Source: Flavobacteriaceae bacterium HL-DH10 | GTDB lineage: Bacteria; Bacteroidota; Bacteroidia; Flavobacteriales; Flavobacteriaceae | Reading direction: 5' to 3' | DNA length: 64,000 nt | NCBI GenBank assembly: GCA_031826515.1 | Contig: CP134536.1 | Coordinates: forward strand, 3,912,501 to 3,976,500 | In this document: in pieces, positions 45,925-57,585 of the stretch | Layout: each line of letters starts with the position of its first letter | Position numbering within the stretch: the first letter of the stretch is position 1 | Position numbers and translations under genes: made by a program | The notes under the pieces: model-generated | What the model was told of the DNA's origin: nothing | Databases searched by the model: none | Seen by the model: the letters and a program-made list of their open reading frames with translations, nothing else

Positions 45925-46383
45925 TTAAAAATTAATTGCTGTGGTATGTTTTACTTCATTTATAACAAACATACTGTGTGTACTTCCAATATGATTGATA
46001 GATGTCAACTTTTTTACCATAAATTCTCTAAAAGCAACCATATCTTTTACCAATACTTTTAATAAATAATCGTAATCCCCACTAATATGATAACATTCTA
46101 ATACCTCATTTAAATTCGTTACTTCTTTTTCAAATTTTACAACATAATCTTGAGTGTGTTGTATTAACTTAATATGACAAAATGCAACAAAAGATTTATC
46201 AACCTGATCTTTATTAACTAAAGCCACATATTTATTTACAAACCCCTCCTTTTCAAGTTTTTTTATACGCTCATAAACCGCTGTAACAGATAAATTCAGT
46301 TTATTAGAAAGCTCTTTATTTGTCTGCTTACTATCCTGTTGTAAATATTCTAAAAGCTTTTTATCAATGGCATCAAAAATCAT
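45925..46383 (-). CDS. Lrp/AsnC family transcription regulator
   Basis: A 152-residue regulator with an N-terminal winged helix (DAIDKKLLEYLQQDSKQTNKEL, then LSVTAVYERIKKLEKEG) and a C-terminal RAM ligand domain (YHISGDYDYLLKVLVKD). The ATG at 46383 gives the usual MIFDAID start; an upstream in-frame ATG at 46485 would add 34 unlikely residues. It is divergent from a methionine-lyase-like gene and probably controls it. Confidence 0.92.
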   Translation of the reverse strand: MIFDAIDKKLLEYLQQDSKQTNKELSNKLNLSVTAVYERIKKLEKEGFVNKYVALVNKDQVDKSFVAFCHIKLIQHTQDYVVKFEKEVTNLNEVLECYHISGDYDYLLKVLVKDMVAFREFMVKKLTSINHIGSTHSMFVINEVKHTTAINF

Positions 46384-46443
46384 AATTGAATATTTTTCAT
46401 TAAAACATATTTTAAACTTAAAATTACAACAAAATAATCTACA

Positions 46444-46488
46444 AAAACCACATATACTAGTTTTATATATCAAATAAAACCACATACA
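46444..46488. promoter_or_regulatory. Direct repeat between lrp-like gene and PLP lyase gene
   Basis: AAAACCACATATA (46444-46456) and AAAACCACATACA (46476-46488), 32 bases apart, about three helical turns. Suitable spacing for an Lrp/AsnC octamer; a proposal only. Confidence 0.4.
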
Positions 46489-46541
46489 TTGTTTTTAAAT
46501 CTATAAATACTGAAATTTGTTTAAATACAAAATTTAATATT

Positions 46542-47765
46542 ATGGCATTTAAACCCGCAAACAATATACAAGACTTACAATATTTTGGAGAATTTGGAGG
46601 TGTAAATCCTTCTATATCTGATTCTTCAACATACACGTTCCTATCTGCAAAAACCATGTTTGACACTTTCGAAGGGAATGCCGATGGTTGCTATTTATAT
46701 TCACGTCACTCCTCTCCTTCTAACTTATATTTAGGAGAGGCTTTAGCTGCTATGGAAGGAACTGAAACGGCTAATGTGTCCGCTTCAGGTATGGGAGCCA
46801 TTACTCCTGTTATTTTACAATTATGTGGTAGTGATGACCACATTGTTTCGAGCAGAACTATTTACGGGGGCACCTATGCTTTTTTAAAAAACTTTGTGCC
46901 TCGTTTTAATATTGAAACCTCATTTGTTGATATTACCAATTTAAAAATGGTTGAAGCAGCCATTACACAAAACACAAAAGTGCTGTATTGCGAGTCGGTT
47001 AGTAATCCCCTTTTAGAAGTTGCAGATATTAAAGGTTTATCTGAAATAGCAAAAAAACACCATTTAAAATTAGTAGTAGACAATACCTTTTCTCCGTTGT
47101 CTATTTCTCCTGCAATTTTAGGAGCCGATGTTGTTATTCACAGTTTAACAAAATTTATAAATGGCTCAAGTGATACCGTTGGTGGCGTAGTTTGTGGCAC
47201 CCAAGAATTTATTAACGATTTACGTAATATAAACTGCGGCGCTTCTATGTTATTGGGATCAACAATGGATAGCCTAAGAGCATCTTCAGTTTTAAAAAAC
47301 TTAAGAACACTTCATATAAGAATGCAACAGCATAGTAAAAACGGTCTATATTTAGCTAAAAGATTTGAAACTGATGGTTTAAAGACGGTCTATCCAGGAT
47401 TAAAATCACATCCTTCTCATAACTTATTTAAAAGTATGATGAATGAAAAATATGGTTATGGCGGTATGCTCACAATTGATGTAGGAACTTTAGAAAAAGC
47501 AAATGAGCTTATGGAACTCATGCAAAACAAAAACTTAGGCTATTTAGCTGTTAGCTTAGGGTTTTATAAAACTTTATTTAGTGCTCCAGGAAGTTCTACT
47601 TCATCAGAAATCCCTGAAGACGAACAACACGCCATGGGTTTAAGCGATGGGTTAATTCGTTTCTCTATTGGTTTAGATGACGATATTGAGCGTACATACC
47701 TAATTATGAAGCAATGTATGATTACTGTTGGTGTTTTAGAACCAACTCATTTAATTACAGATTAA
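46542..47765 (+). CDS. Cys/Met-metabolism PLP enzyme, methionine gamma-lyase-like
   Basis: A 407-residue enzyme of the gamma-family (cystathionine gamma-lyase/synthase, methionine gamma-lyase). YSRHSSPSN (near 62), SGMGAITPVI, VVDNTFSPL and the PLP lysine in IHSLTKFINGSSDTVGG are in order, as is PGSSTSSEIP near the C-terminus. Pairing with a divergent Lrp-type regulator favours a catabolic role on methionine or another sulphur amino acid. Family members are hard to separate by sequence alone. Confidence 0.88.
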   Translation: MAFKPANNIQDLQYFGEFGGVNPSISDSSTYTFLSAKTMFDTFEGNADGCYLYSRHSSPSNLYLGEALAAMEGTETANVSASGMGAITPVILQLCGSDDHIVSSRTIYGGTYAFLKNFVPRFNIETSFVDITNLKMVEAAITQNTKVLYCESVSNPLLEVADIKGLSEIAKKHHLKLVVDNTFSPLSISPAILGADVVIHSLTKFINGSSDTVGGVVCGTQEFINDLRNINCGASMLLGSTMDSLRASSVLKNLRTLHIRMQQHSKNGLYLAKRFETDGLKTVYPGLKSHPSHNLFKSMMNEKYGYGGMLTIDVGTLEKANELMELMQNKNLGYLAVSLGFYKTLFSAPGSSTSSEIPEDEQHAMGLSDGLIRFSIGLDDDIERTYLIMKQCMITVGVLEPTHLITD

Positions 47766-48074
47766 AAAAATAGATTTTTCATAGTTTATTTTCTTGTTTT
47801 AGAAGTAGATAAAAATTAATTATAAATGAAAAAACGTTAACTATTAAAATGTTTTCTAAGTCTTGTAATCGCTATACAAGAATATCTTTGACTAAGATTA
47901 AACTACAATCTGGCAGATAACTATTATGTAAAAAGCATATTTTATAATTTTAGTAATTAATACTTAATGAATTCTGAAATCATCAAGCCTTTTTGTTTTA
48001 AATAGTCTCCCATTTGCATACATTCTGCTAAAATCGTAACATTACTACTTATAAAGAATATTTTTTTAGTTTAT
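47766..48074. other. 309-base gap, nothing clear
   Basis: AT-rich. A short minus-strand reading frame (37 codons, ending near 47966) has no start codon and no recognised relative. I see no terminator or repeat. Confidence 0.5.
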
Positions 48075-49562
48075 ATGGAAAGTCAGGATGATAAATCAAA
48101 AGTACCTCAAGATAAACACATTGTTAAAAATAAAAAATTAAGCATTTGGGAAGCTCTAATACCAATTATAGTTTTAGTTCTCATTCTCGCCTATAATGTT
48201 TTTATCTATGGTGATAATGCAACGAGTGGTGCCAATCAATTTGCTTTAATTTTTTCTGGAGTTATAGCTGCTCTTATTGGGTTTTCAAAAAACATAAGCT
48301 ATGAGGATATGCTAGAAGCCGTTGTTGATAATGTTAAAACAACAGGTTCTGCCATTTTTATATTACTCTTAGTTGGAGCCTTAGCGGGAACATGGCTTAT
48401 AAGTGGCATCATTCCTACCATGATATATTATGGTTTAGAAGTTTTAAATCCTACTTTTTTTCTAGCAGCTACTTTAATTATATGTTGTATTATTTCATTA
48501 GCTACAGGAAGTTCCTGGACAACAACTGCAACCATAGGTATTGCATTAATGGGTATTGGCAAAGCCCTTGGTTTACCAGCAGGAATGGTAGCAGGAGCCA
48601 TATTATCGGGTTCTTATTTTGGAGATAAAATGTCTCCTTTAAGTGATACTACTAATCTCGCTCCAGCTATGGCTGGAACAGATGTGTTCACCCATATTAA
48701 ATATATGTCATACACCACTATTCCTACAATAGTAATTACTTTAATCATTTTTATTTTATTAGGATTTCAATTTAATTCAACAGAAATTAATGATAATTCC
48801 GCTTTAATAAATAGTATAGAAAGCACATTCAATGTTAATCCATTACTTTTTATTGTTCCAATTGTTGTTATAATCATGATTATAAAAAAAGCAAAACCTC
48901 TGAGTGCTCTTTTTGTAGGAACTATTTTGGCTGGTGTTTTTGCTGTTATTTTTCAACCAGACATTGTTTTAAAAGTGGCAAATGCTGATACATTTAATTT
49001 TCATTCAGCCTATAAAGGTATCATGAACGCAATGATTGGTGATATTTACATTCCTTCTGGAAATGCTATTTTAGATGAAAACAAATTGTTCTCATCTGGA
49101 GGTATGAGTGGTATGTTATCTACGATTTGGCTTATACTTTGCGCCATGTTCTTTGGAGGTATTATGCAAGAAATAAATGCTTTACAAAAAATAAGTGATT
49201 CATTATTAAAAGTTGCTAAATCAACATTTGGATTATTTGCCAGTACAACAGCAACATGTATTTTCTTTAACGGTACTGCTAGTGATCAATATTTAGCTAT
49301 TGTAGTACCTGGGAAAATGTACCAAAAAGCATTTAAAGATAAAGGTCTTGCGCCTGAAAATTTAAGTAGAACACTAGAAGATTCTGGCACAGTTACTTCC
49401 ATACTTTTTCCTTGGAATACAGGTGGTGCCTATCAATCTAAAACTTTAGGCATTGGCACAACTGAATATATTTGCTATGCTTTTTTTAACCTTATTAGCC
49501 CCATAATGACTTTAATATTTGCTTATTTCAATATTAAAATCAGACAACTTTCTGAAAAATAA
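48075..49562 (+). CDS. Na+/H+ antiporter NhaC family
   Basis: A 495-residue membrane protein with about 12 helices. IISLATGSSWTTTATIGIALMGIG, GAILSGSYFGDKMSPLSDTTNLAPAMAGTD and FFNGTASDQYLAIVVPGKMY are typical NhaC-type motifs. It exchanges Na+ for protons (or related substrates) across the inner membrane. A marine lifestyle fits such a gene. It stands alone. Confidence 0.92.
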   Translation: MESQDDKSKVPQDKHIVKNKKLSIWEALIPIIVLVLILAYNVFIYGDNATSGANQFALIFSGVIAALIGFSKNISYEDMLEAVVDNVKTTGSAIFILLLVGALAGTWLISGIIPTMIYYGLEVLNPTFFLAATLIICCIISLATGSSWTTTATIGIALMGIGKALGLPAGMVAGAILSGSYFGDKMSPLSDTTNLAPAMAGTDVFTHIKYMSYTTIPTIVITLIIFILLGFQFNSTEINDNSALINSIESTFNVNPLLFIVPIVVIIMIIKKAKPLSALFVGTILAGVFAVIFQPDIVLKVANADTFNFHSAYKGIMNAMIGDIYIPSGNAILDENKLFSSGGMSGMLSTIWLILCAMFFGGIMQEINALQKISDSLLKVAKSTFGLFASTTATCIFFNGTASDQYLAIVVPGKMYQKAFKDKGLAPENLSRTLEDSGTVTSILFPWNTGGAYQSKTLGIGTTEYICYAFFNLISPIMTLIFAYFNIKIRQLSEK

Positions 49563-49657
49563 ATTATAATTATTACTTATTAATTTTAGTATAGTTTAAA
49601 TCTATCGTTTAATAAAAAATTAAAATTTCTAATTCCAATTAAAAAGCCATTGTATTT

Positions 49658-49665
49658 TATATTTG
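49658..49665 (+). promoter_or_regulatory. -7 element of the peroxiredoxin gene
   Basis: TATATTTG matches TANNTTTG, 34 bases before the ATG at 49700. No clear -33 TTG. Confidence 0.45.
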
Positions 49666-49699
49666 CAACTTAAAATTAATAACAAATAAAAATAAAAAC

Positions 49700-50338
49700 A
49701 TGGCATTAGTAGGAAAAAAATTTCCAGATTTAAACGTTGACGCAATGAATGAAATGGGCGATACTTTTAAAGTAAACGTTCTAGAAGCAGCAATAGATAA
49801 CAAGAAAAAAGTAGTTTTATTTTGGTATCCTAAAGATTTCACTTTTGTTTGTCCGACAGAATTACATGCGTTTCAAGCAGCTTTACCTGAATTTGAAAAA
49901 CGTAACACTATTGTAATAGGTGCTTCTTGCGATACTCCTGAAGTTCATTTTGCATGGTTAAACACTGCTAAAGATAATGGAGGAATTGAAGGTGTAACTT
50001 ATCCAATTCTTGCAGATAGTAACAGAAACCTTTCAAACATCTTAGGTATTTTAGACATCACTAATGAGACTTATGACGAAGCTACAGGAACAGTACAAGT
50101 TGAAGGCGATAATGTGACTTATAGAGCAACATATATTATTGATGAAAATGGTATAGTACAGCACGAAAGCATTAACAATATGCCTTTAGGAAGAAACGTA
50201 AATGAATACATTCGTTTAATTGATGCTTTAACTCACGTACAAGAAAAAGGAGAAGTTTGTCCTGCAAACTGGGAAGAAGGTAAAGAGGCTATGAATGCCA
50301 ATGCTAAAGATACTGCAGCATATTTAGCTACACATTAA
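49700..50338 (+). CDS. Peroxiredoxin, AhpC/TSA (2-Cys) type
   Basis: A 212-residue thiol peroxidase that reduces hydrogen and alkyl peroxides. The peroxidatic cysteine is Cys51 in DFTFVCPTE and the resolving cysteine is Cys187 in GEVCPANW, so it is a typical 2-Cys protein. Next genes are a thioredoxin and DUF6952, so the thioredoxin is the likely electron donor (inference). katG and tpx are near as well. Confidence 0.95.
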   Translation: MALVGKKFPDLNVDAMNEMGDTFKVNVLEAAIDNKKKVVLFWYPKDFTFVCPTELHAFQAALPEFEKRNTIVIGASCDTPEVHFAWLNTAKDNGGIEGVTYPILADSNRNLSNILGILDITNETYDEATGTVQVEGDNVTYRATYIIDENGIVQHESINNMPLGRNVNEYIRLIDALTHVQEKGEVCPANWEEGKEAMNANAKDTAAYLATH

Positions 50339-50408
50339 AACAAAAAGCTTGAATACCAATTAGAATAACATTCAATTTAGCAATCAAGTTTTAAAAAATT
50401 TAATAAAT

Positions 50409-50723
50409 ATGGTTCAAGAATTAGAACAAGACAGTTTAAACGAAATCGTTGCCAATAACGATACGGTAATTGTACAATATTCTGCCACATGGTGCGGAAA
50501 TTGTAGAATTATGAAACCTAAATTCAAGAAATTGGCTTCAGAGAATGAAAATATTTCATTTGTAATGGCTGATGCCGAAAAATTTCCTGAATCAAGAAAA
50601 TTAGCAACCGTAGATAATTTACCAACTTTTGCCACTTTTAAGGATGGTAAATTTGTTAACCAAGTTCAAACCAACAAGTTTGAAGTTTTAAAAGATTTAG
50701 TAAATGAAGTTACCAGTAATTAA
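50409..50723 (+). CDS. Thioredoxin family protein
   Basis: A 104-residue thioredoxin with the active site W-C-G-N-C at residues 28-32. This is a variant of WCGPC. The cis-Pro is in VDNLPTFATFK (near 76). It lies 70 bases after the peroxiredoxin gene and its last 20 bases overlap the DUF6952 gene, so the two are coupled. Probably reduces the neighbouring peroxiredoxin. Confidence 0.92.
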   Translation: MVQELEQDSLNEIVANNDTVIVQYSATWCGNCRIMKPKFKKLASENENISFVMADAEKFPESRKLATVDNLPTFATFKDGKFVNQVQTNKFEVLKDLVNEVTSN

Positions 50724-50961
50724 GCATTTAACTCAATTTATTGAAGAAAATGATGAGGATTTTGTGGTTGAAACTATTGAAACCTTAGAAGCGTTAACAG
50801 AAGTTCCTTCATTAAAAGATGAAGAATTAGATGTTATTGGAGAGCTTATTTCTAATATGTATGGTGCTTTAGAAGTTAATAAAATGACTAAAGAAGGTAC
50901 TCCAAAAAAAGAGGCTTTAAATAATTTTATGTCTCGAGTATTAGGCTCAATCGACAAATAA
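50704..50961 (+). CDS. DUF6952 family protein
   Basis: An 85-residue acidic helical protein (MKLPVIKHLTQFIEENDEDF, SLKDEELDVIGELISNMYGALEV). It matches the small family I know as DUF6952, of unknown function. The ATG lies inside the end of the thioredoxin gene in another frame. It may be a partner of the thioredoxin/peroxiredoxin pair. Confidence 0.8.
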   Translation: MKLPVIKHLTQFIEENDEDFVVETIETLEALTEVPSLKDEELDVIGELISNMYGALEVNKMTKEGTPKKEALNNFMSRVLGSIDK

Positions 50962-51004
50962 AAAGTTACGTACCAATATACAGGTTAAAAAGAAAAATTA
51001 TCAC

Positions 51005-51037
51005 AAAAAAACCACTTCAAAATGAAGTGGTTTTTTT
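51005..51037. terminator. Bidirectional terminator between DUF6952 and katG
   Basis: Arms AAAAAAACCACTTCA and TGAAGTGGTTTTTTT with a 3-base loop, between convergent genes. Confidence 0.88.
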
Positions 51038-51080
51038 ATTACCTATGCTTCTGCAAGTTTAAAACTTATAAGAATAAATT

Positions 51081-53545
<2,465 letters not shown>

Positions 53546-54049
53546 ATGGCAAAAATAACTTTGGGTGGAAACCCTGTTGAAACATCGGGAAACTTACCAG
53601 AAATAGGATCAACTATATCTGATTTTAAACTTGTAGCGACAGATTTATCAACAAAAACATTAGAAGATTTTAAAGGTAATAATTTAATTTTAAATATTTT
53701 TCCAAGTGTAAATACTGGTATTTGTTCAGCTGCTGTTAGGCAATTTAATACCGAAGCTAGTGAACTAGAGAACACCAAAGTATTATGCATTTCTAGAGAT
53801 TTACCTTTTGCTCAAGATCAATTTTGTGCTGCTGAAGGTTTAGAAAATGTAGTTATGCTTTCCGACTTTAGAACTGGAGCATTTGGAAAAGATTATGGGT
53901 TAATAATGATAAATGGTGGTTTTGAAGGACTCCTTTCTAGAAGTGTTATTGTTACAGATTCAAACGGAAAAGTTCTGTATACCGAACAGGTTCCTGAAAT
54001 TGCTCAAGAACCAAACTACAAAGCTGCATTAGACGCTTTACAATCATAA
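53546..54049 (+). CDS. tpx: Thiol peroxidase Tpx
   Basis: A 167-residue atypical 2-Cys peroxiredoxin. Peroxidatic Cys60 is in PSVNTGICSAAVRQF and resolving Cys94 in FAQDQFC, the standard Tpx spacing. It reduces lipid and other peroxides with thioredoxin. It heads the tpx-dgkA pair, with a 12-base gap to the kinase gene. Confidence 0.96.
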   Translation: MAKITLGGNPVETSGNLPEIGSTISDFKLVATDLSTKTLEDFKGNNLILNIFPSVNTGICSAAVRQFNTEASELENTKVLCISRDLPFAQDQFCAAEGLENVVMLSDFRTGAFGKDYGLIMINGGFEGLLSRSVIVTDSNGKVLYTEQVPEIAQEPNYKAALDALQS

Positions 54050-54060
54050 TATCATTTAAA

Positions 54061-54429
54061 ATGTCTGAAAAAGAATCCTTTTTAGCTAACCGAATAAAAA
54101 GCATTGGTTATGCTTATAAAGGAGCTCTACTACTTTTAAAAACAGAATCCAGTATAAAAATTCAGTTTGTAATTGCTATTTTGGTTACACTAGCAGGGTT
54201 CTTTTTCAACATTACTTTAAACGAATGGCTTATTCAACTTTTAGCTATAGGATTAGTTATGAGTATTGAAGGTATTAATACCGCTATTGAAGAAATGGCT
54301 AACTTTATTCACCCAGAGCATCATAGTAAAATTGGCTTAATAAAAGATGTCGCTGCCGGCGCGGTTTTTATAGCATCCATTTTTGCCTCTGCAATTGGTT
54401 TAATAATATATCTTCCAAAGATATTTTAA
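54061..54429 (+). CDS. dgkA: Diacylglycerol/undecaprenol kinase (DgkA family)
   Basis: A 122-residue membrane kinase with three helices. The active-site region is SIEGINTAIEEMANFIHPEHHSKIGLIKDVAAGAV (near 68-102), with the usual Glu pair and Asp. It phosphorylates diacylglycerol or undecaprenol at the inner membrane. Normal length. It follows tpx by 11 bases and precedes ftsK. Confidence 0.93.
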   Translation: MSEKESFLANRIKSIGYAYKGALLLLKTESSIKIQFVIAILVTLAGFFFNITLNEWLIQLLAIGLVMSIEGINTAIEEMANFIHPEHHSKIGLIKDVAAGAVFIASIFASAIGLIIYLPKIF

Positions 54430-54537
54430 ATAATATTACCTCTAGGATAAACGTTAGTAATTTGTATTTTTGTTGTTTTGTAAAAACAATTCAAACCAAA
54501 CTATTTTGGGATACAATTTTGAAACAATAATGCATTA

Positions 54538-56925
54538 ATGGCGAAAAGCAAAACCAAGACTAAAAAAGCACCACGAAAAAAAATTAAAATGCCTAGTTTT
54601 AAATTATCTAGCCAACAAAAATTGGTTTTAGGTAGTTTTTTGGTCATTTTTGGTCTTTTGTTATGCATCGCTTTTGTTTCTTTCTTTTTTACAGGAGATG
54701 CAGACCAGAGTACAATTTCAGATTTTGCTTCAAGAGATGTAAAATCTAAAAATTGGCTTAGTAAATTAGGAGCTTGGTTAAGCGATTTTTTTATTCAACG
54801 AGGCTTTGGAGTTGCTTCATTTATTTTCTCTGGACTTATATTTATTTCGGGTATTTATACCTTAATGAATATAAATAAAGGCAAATTAAGAAAACATTGG
54901 TTTTGGGGTACTTTAATAGTCATTTGGGCATCTGTTCTTTTAGGATTCTTTGGTGATAAAAACGATGTTTTAGGAGGTGCTATTGGTTTTGAAACAAATA
55001 GCTTTCTTCAAGATTACATTGGAAAAATAGGGGTTTCGCTTTTACTTTTATTCGGACTAATAACCTATTTAGCTATACGTTTTAAACTTACTTTTGAAAG
55101 TTTTACAAACCTATTCAAATCAGCTAAAAGGAATATAAAAGGTGAATTTTCAGAGATGAAAGATGATATTATCGTTCCTTTTGATAATAATTTATCTGAA
55201 GAAGCAGAAGCTTTTAAATCGGCATTCGAAATTCCATTAGATAATGATAAACCTGAAAAACAAAAACAAGAAAAACCTGAAAAAGTATCAGCTCCTTTAG
55301 AAGTAAAAGTATATACTCCTGAAGAAATTGAAGAACCCGAATTAGAAATAAAAGTTGAAGACGTTAAAGAAGAACTTTCTGAAACTGATAATCTCTCTAA
55401 TAAATTAGTTGAAGATTTTGGTCTATTCGATCCAACATTAGAACTTGGTAATTACAAATTCCCGCCTTTAGACCTTCTTAAAAAATATAATACAGAAGGC
55501 ATTAAAATCAACCAAGAAGAACTTGAAGAAAATAAAAACAAAATTGTTGAAACTTTAAGTAATTATAAAATAGGTATTGCAAGTATTAAAGCAACTATTG
55601 GACCAACTGTTACTCTATACGAGATCGTGCCAGATGCAGGGGTACGTATTTCAAAAATTAAAAACTTAGAAGACGATATTGCTTTATCGCTTTCAGCACT
55701 TGGTATTCGTATTATAGCACCTATTCCTGGAAAAGGAACTATTGGTATCGAGGTGCCAAATAAAAACTCCACTATTGTATCAATGCGGTCGGTAATTGCA
55801 TCTAAGAAGTTTCAAAGTTCAGAGATGCAACTTCCTATTGCATTAGGAAAAACAATTAGTAATGAAACATTAGTAGTCGATTTAGCAAAAATGCCTCACC
55901 TTCTTATGGCAGGAGCTACTGGACAAGGGAAATCGGTAGGACTAAATGCGGTTTTAACTTCGCTACTTTATAAAAAACACCCTGCTGAAGTTAAGTTTAT
56001 ATTAGTCGATCCTAAAAAAGTAGAGCTCACACTATTTAACAAAATTGAACGTCATTATTTAGCAAAGCTACCTGATAGTGAAGATGCTATAATTACCGAT
56101 AATACAAAGGTTATCAATACTCTAAATTCATTATGTATTGAAATGGATAACCGCTACGAGCTCCTTAAAAATGCATTATGTAGAAATATTGCTGAATACA
56201 ATGCAAAGTTTAAGGCTCGTAAATTAAATCCGAATGACGGACATCAGTTTTTACCTTATATCGTTTTGGTGGTTGATGAGTTTGCCGATTTAATAATGAC
56301 TGCCGGTAAAGAAGTTGAAACCCCAATTGCGCGTTTGGCACAGTTAGCTCGTGCTATTGGTATTCATTTAATTATAGCAACACAGCGTCCTTCAGTAAAT
56401 GTTATAACAGGTATTATAAAAGCAAATTTCCCTGCCCGTATTGCATTTAGAGTAACTTCTAAAATAGATTCAAGAACCATTTTAGATGGCTCGGGTGCCG
56501 ATCAACTTATAGGACGAGGAGATATGCTTTACACACAAGGAAACGATTTAATTAGGGTGCAATGTGCTTTTGTTGATACGCCTGAAGTTGAAAAAATAAC
56601 AGATTATATTGGTTCTCAAAAAGCATATCCAGAAGCTTATCAATTACCAGAATATGTTGGTGAAGAAAGTGGCACAAGTCTTGATATAGACATATCAGAC
56701 AGAGATAAACTGTTTAAAGATGCAGCCATTGTAATTGTAACAGCACAACAAGGTTCTGCCTCGTTATTACAACGTAAATTAAAATTAGGTTACAATCGCG
56801 CAGGACGGATAATAGATCAATTAGAAGCTGCTGGTATTGTTGGCCCTTTTGAAGGTAGTAAGGCAAGACAAGTGTTAATTACAGATTTAATAGCTCTTGA
56901 CCAACATTTAGAAAACGAAATATAA
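54538..56925 (+). CDS. ftsK: DNA translocase FtsK/SpoIIIE
   Basis: A 795-residue translocase that moves chromosome ends through the division septum. Four N-terminal membrane helices (about 28-185), a charged linker (200-300) and the motor are visible. Walker A is GATGQGKS (usually GATGSGKS) near 458-465, Walker B VLVVDEFADLIM near 579, then IHLIIATQRPSVNVITG. The gamma winged helix that binds KOPS-like sites ends the protein (LLQRKLKLGYNRAGRIIDQLE). TATTTTTG (54465-54472) may be its -7 element. A basic start (MAKSKTKTKKAPRKKIK) is normal. Confidence 0.96.
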   Translation: MAKSKTKTKKAPRKKIKMPSFKLSSQQKLVLGSFLVIFGLLLCIAFVSFFFTGDADQSTISDFASRDVKSKNWLSKLGAWLSDFFIQRGFGVASFIFSGLIFISGIYTLMNINKGKLRKHWFWGTLIVIWASVLLGFFGDKNDVLGGAIGFETNSFLQDYIGKIGVSLLLLFGLITYLAIRFKLTFESFTNLFKSAKRNIKGEFSEMKDDIIVPFDNNLSEEAEAFKSAFEIPLDNDKPEKQKQEKPEKVSAPLEVKVYTPEEIEEPELEIKVEDVKEELSETDNLSNKLVEDFGLFDPTLELGNYKFPPLDLLKKYNTEGIKINQEELEENKNKIVETLSNYKIGIASIKATIGPTVTLYEIVPDAGVRISKIKNLEDDIALSLSALGIRIIAPIPGKGTIGIEVPNKNSTIVSMRSVIASKKFQSSEMQLPIALGKTISNETLVVDLAKMPHLLMAGATGQGKSVGLNAVLTSLLYKKHPAEVKFILVDPKKVELTLFNKIERHYLAKLPDSEDAIITDNTKVINTLNSLCIEMDNRYELLKNALCRNIAEYNAKFKARKLNPNDGHQFLPYIVLVVDEFADLIMTAGKEVETPIARLAQLARAIGIHLIIATQRPSVNVITGIIKANFPARIAFRVTSKIDSRTILDGSGADQLIGRGDMLYTQGNDLIRVQCAFVDTPEVEKITDYIGSQKAYPEAYQLPEYVGEESGTSLDIDISDRDKLFKDAAIVIVTAQQGSASLLQRKLKLGYNRAGRIIDQLEAAGIVGPFEGSKARQVLITDLIALDQHLENEI

Positions 56926-56931
56926 TTTAAA

Positions 56932-57576
56932 ATGAAAATGATGAATAAAATTATAACATTAGTCTTGATAACAATATCAATTAATGTTTTTTCTCAAAAT
57001 AAAGCTAAAAGTTTATTAAACGAAGTTTCTCAAAAAGTAAAAGGTTACGATAATATTTCAATAGAATTTAAATATGTTTTAGAAAACACTTCAGAAAATA
57101 TAAAACAAGAAACTAGAGGAGATGTTATCTTACAAGGTGACAAATATAAACTTAACATCCTTGGTGTTACACGCCTATATGATGGTAAAACATTATATAG
57201 TATTAGTCCTGAGGATGAAGAAGTAACTATTTCGTCTGAAAGCGACAATGAAGAAGATACTATTACTCCTAGCAAAATGCTTTCATTTTATGAAGATGGA
57301 TATATGTATGCCTTAGACGTTGAACAAAACATAAAAGGCAGAAAAATCCAGTATGTAAAATTAACACCTATTGATTCAGATTCTGAAATTAAATACATCC
57401 TTTTAGGTATAGACGCAAACACAAAACACATTTACAATTTAATACAAGTTGGAAAAAACGGTTCAAAAACAACGCTTACTGTTAATTCTTTTAAAACAAA
57501 CGAGCCTTTATCAAAAAGCTTATTTACATTTGATGCCAATAAATATAAAGATTATTACATCAACAATTTAGATTAG
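56932..57576 (+). CDS. LolA-like outer-membrane lipoprotein carrier
   Basis: A 214-residue periplasmic protein with a signal peptide ending VFSQ (about 22) and a LolA-type open beta-barrel pattern (ISIEFKYVLENTSE, RGDVILQGDKYKL, LYDGKTLYSISPED). It should ferry lipoproteins to the outer membrane. It starts 6 bases after ftsK and precedes the LptF/G-like permease; this trio is conserved in Flavobacteriia. Confidence 0.88.
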   Translation: MKMMNKIITLVLITISINVFSQNKAKSLLNEVSQKVKGYDNISIEFKYVLENTSENIKQETRGDVILQGDKYKLNILGVTRLYDGKTLYSISPEDEEVTISSESDNEEDTITPSKMLSFYEDGYMYALDVEQNIKGRKIQYVKLTPIDSDSEIKYILLGIDANTKHIYNLIQVGKNGSKTTLTVNSFKTNEPLSKSLFTFDANKYKDYYINNLD

Positions 57577-57585
57577 GTAAATACC

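Noticed and set aside
47960-48080. 37-codon minus-strand frame overlapping the NhaC start, with a glycosyltransferase-like opening
   Set aside because: No start codon, stop directly upstream and no second motif; probably chance in AT-rich DNA.
50340-50395. Possible attenuator between the peroxiredoxin and thioredoxin genes (AAGCTTGA / TCAAG)
   Set aside because: Arms are short with a large loop and mismatches; no clear U-run follows.
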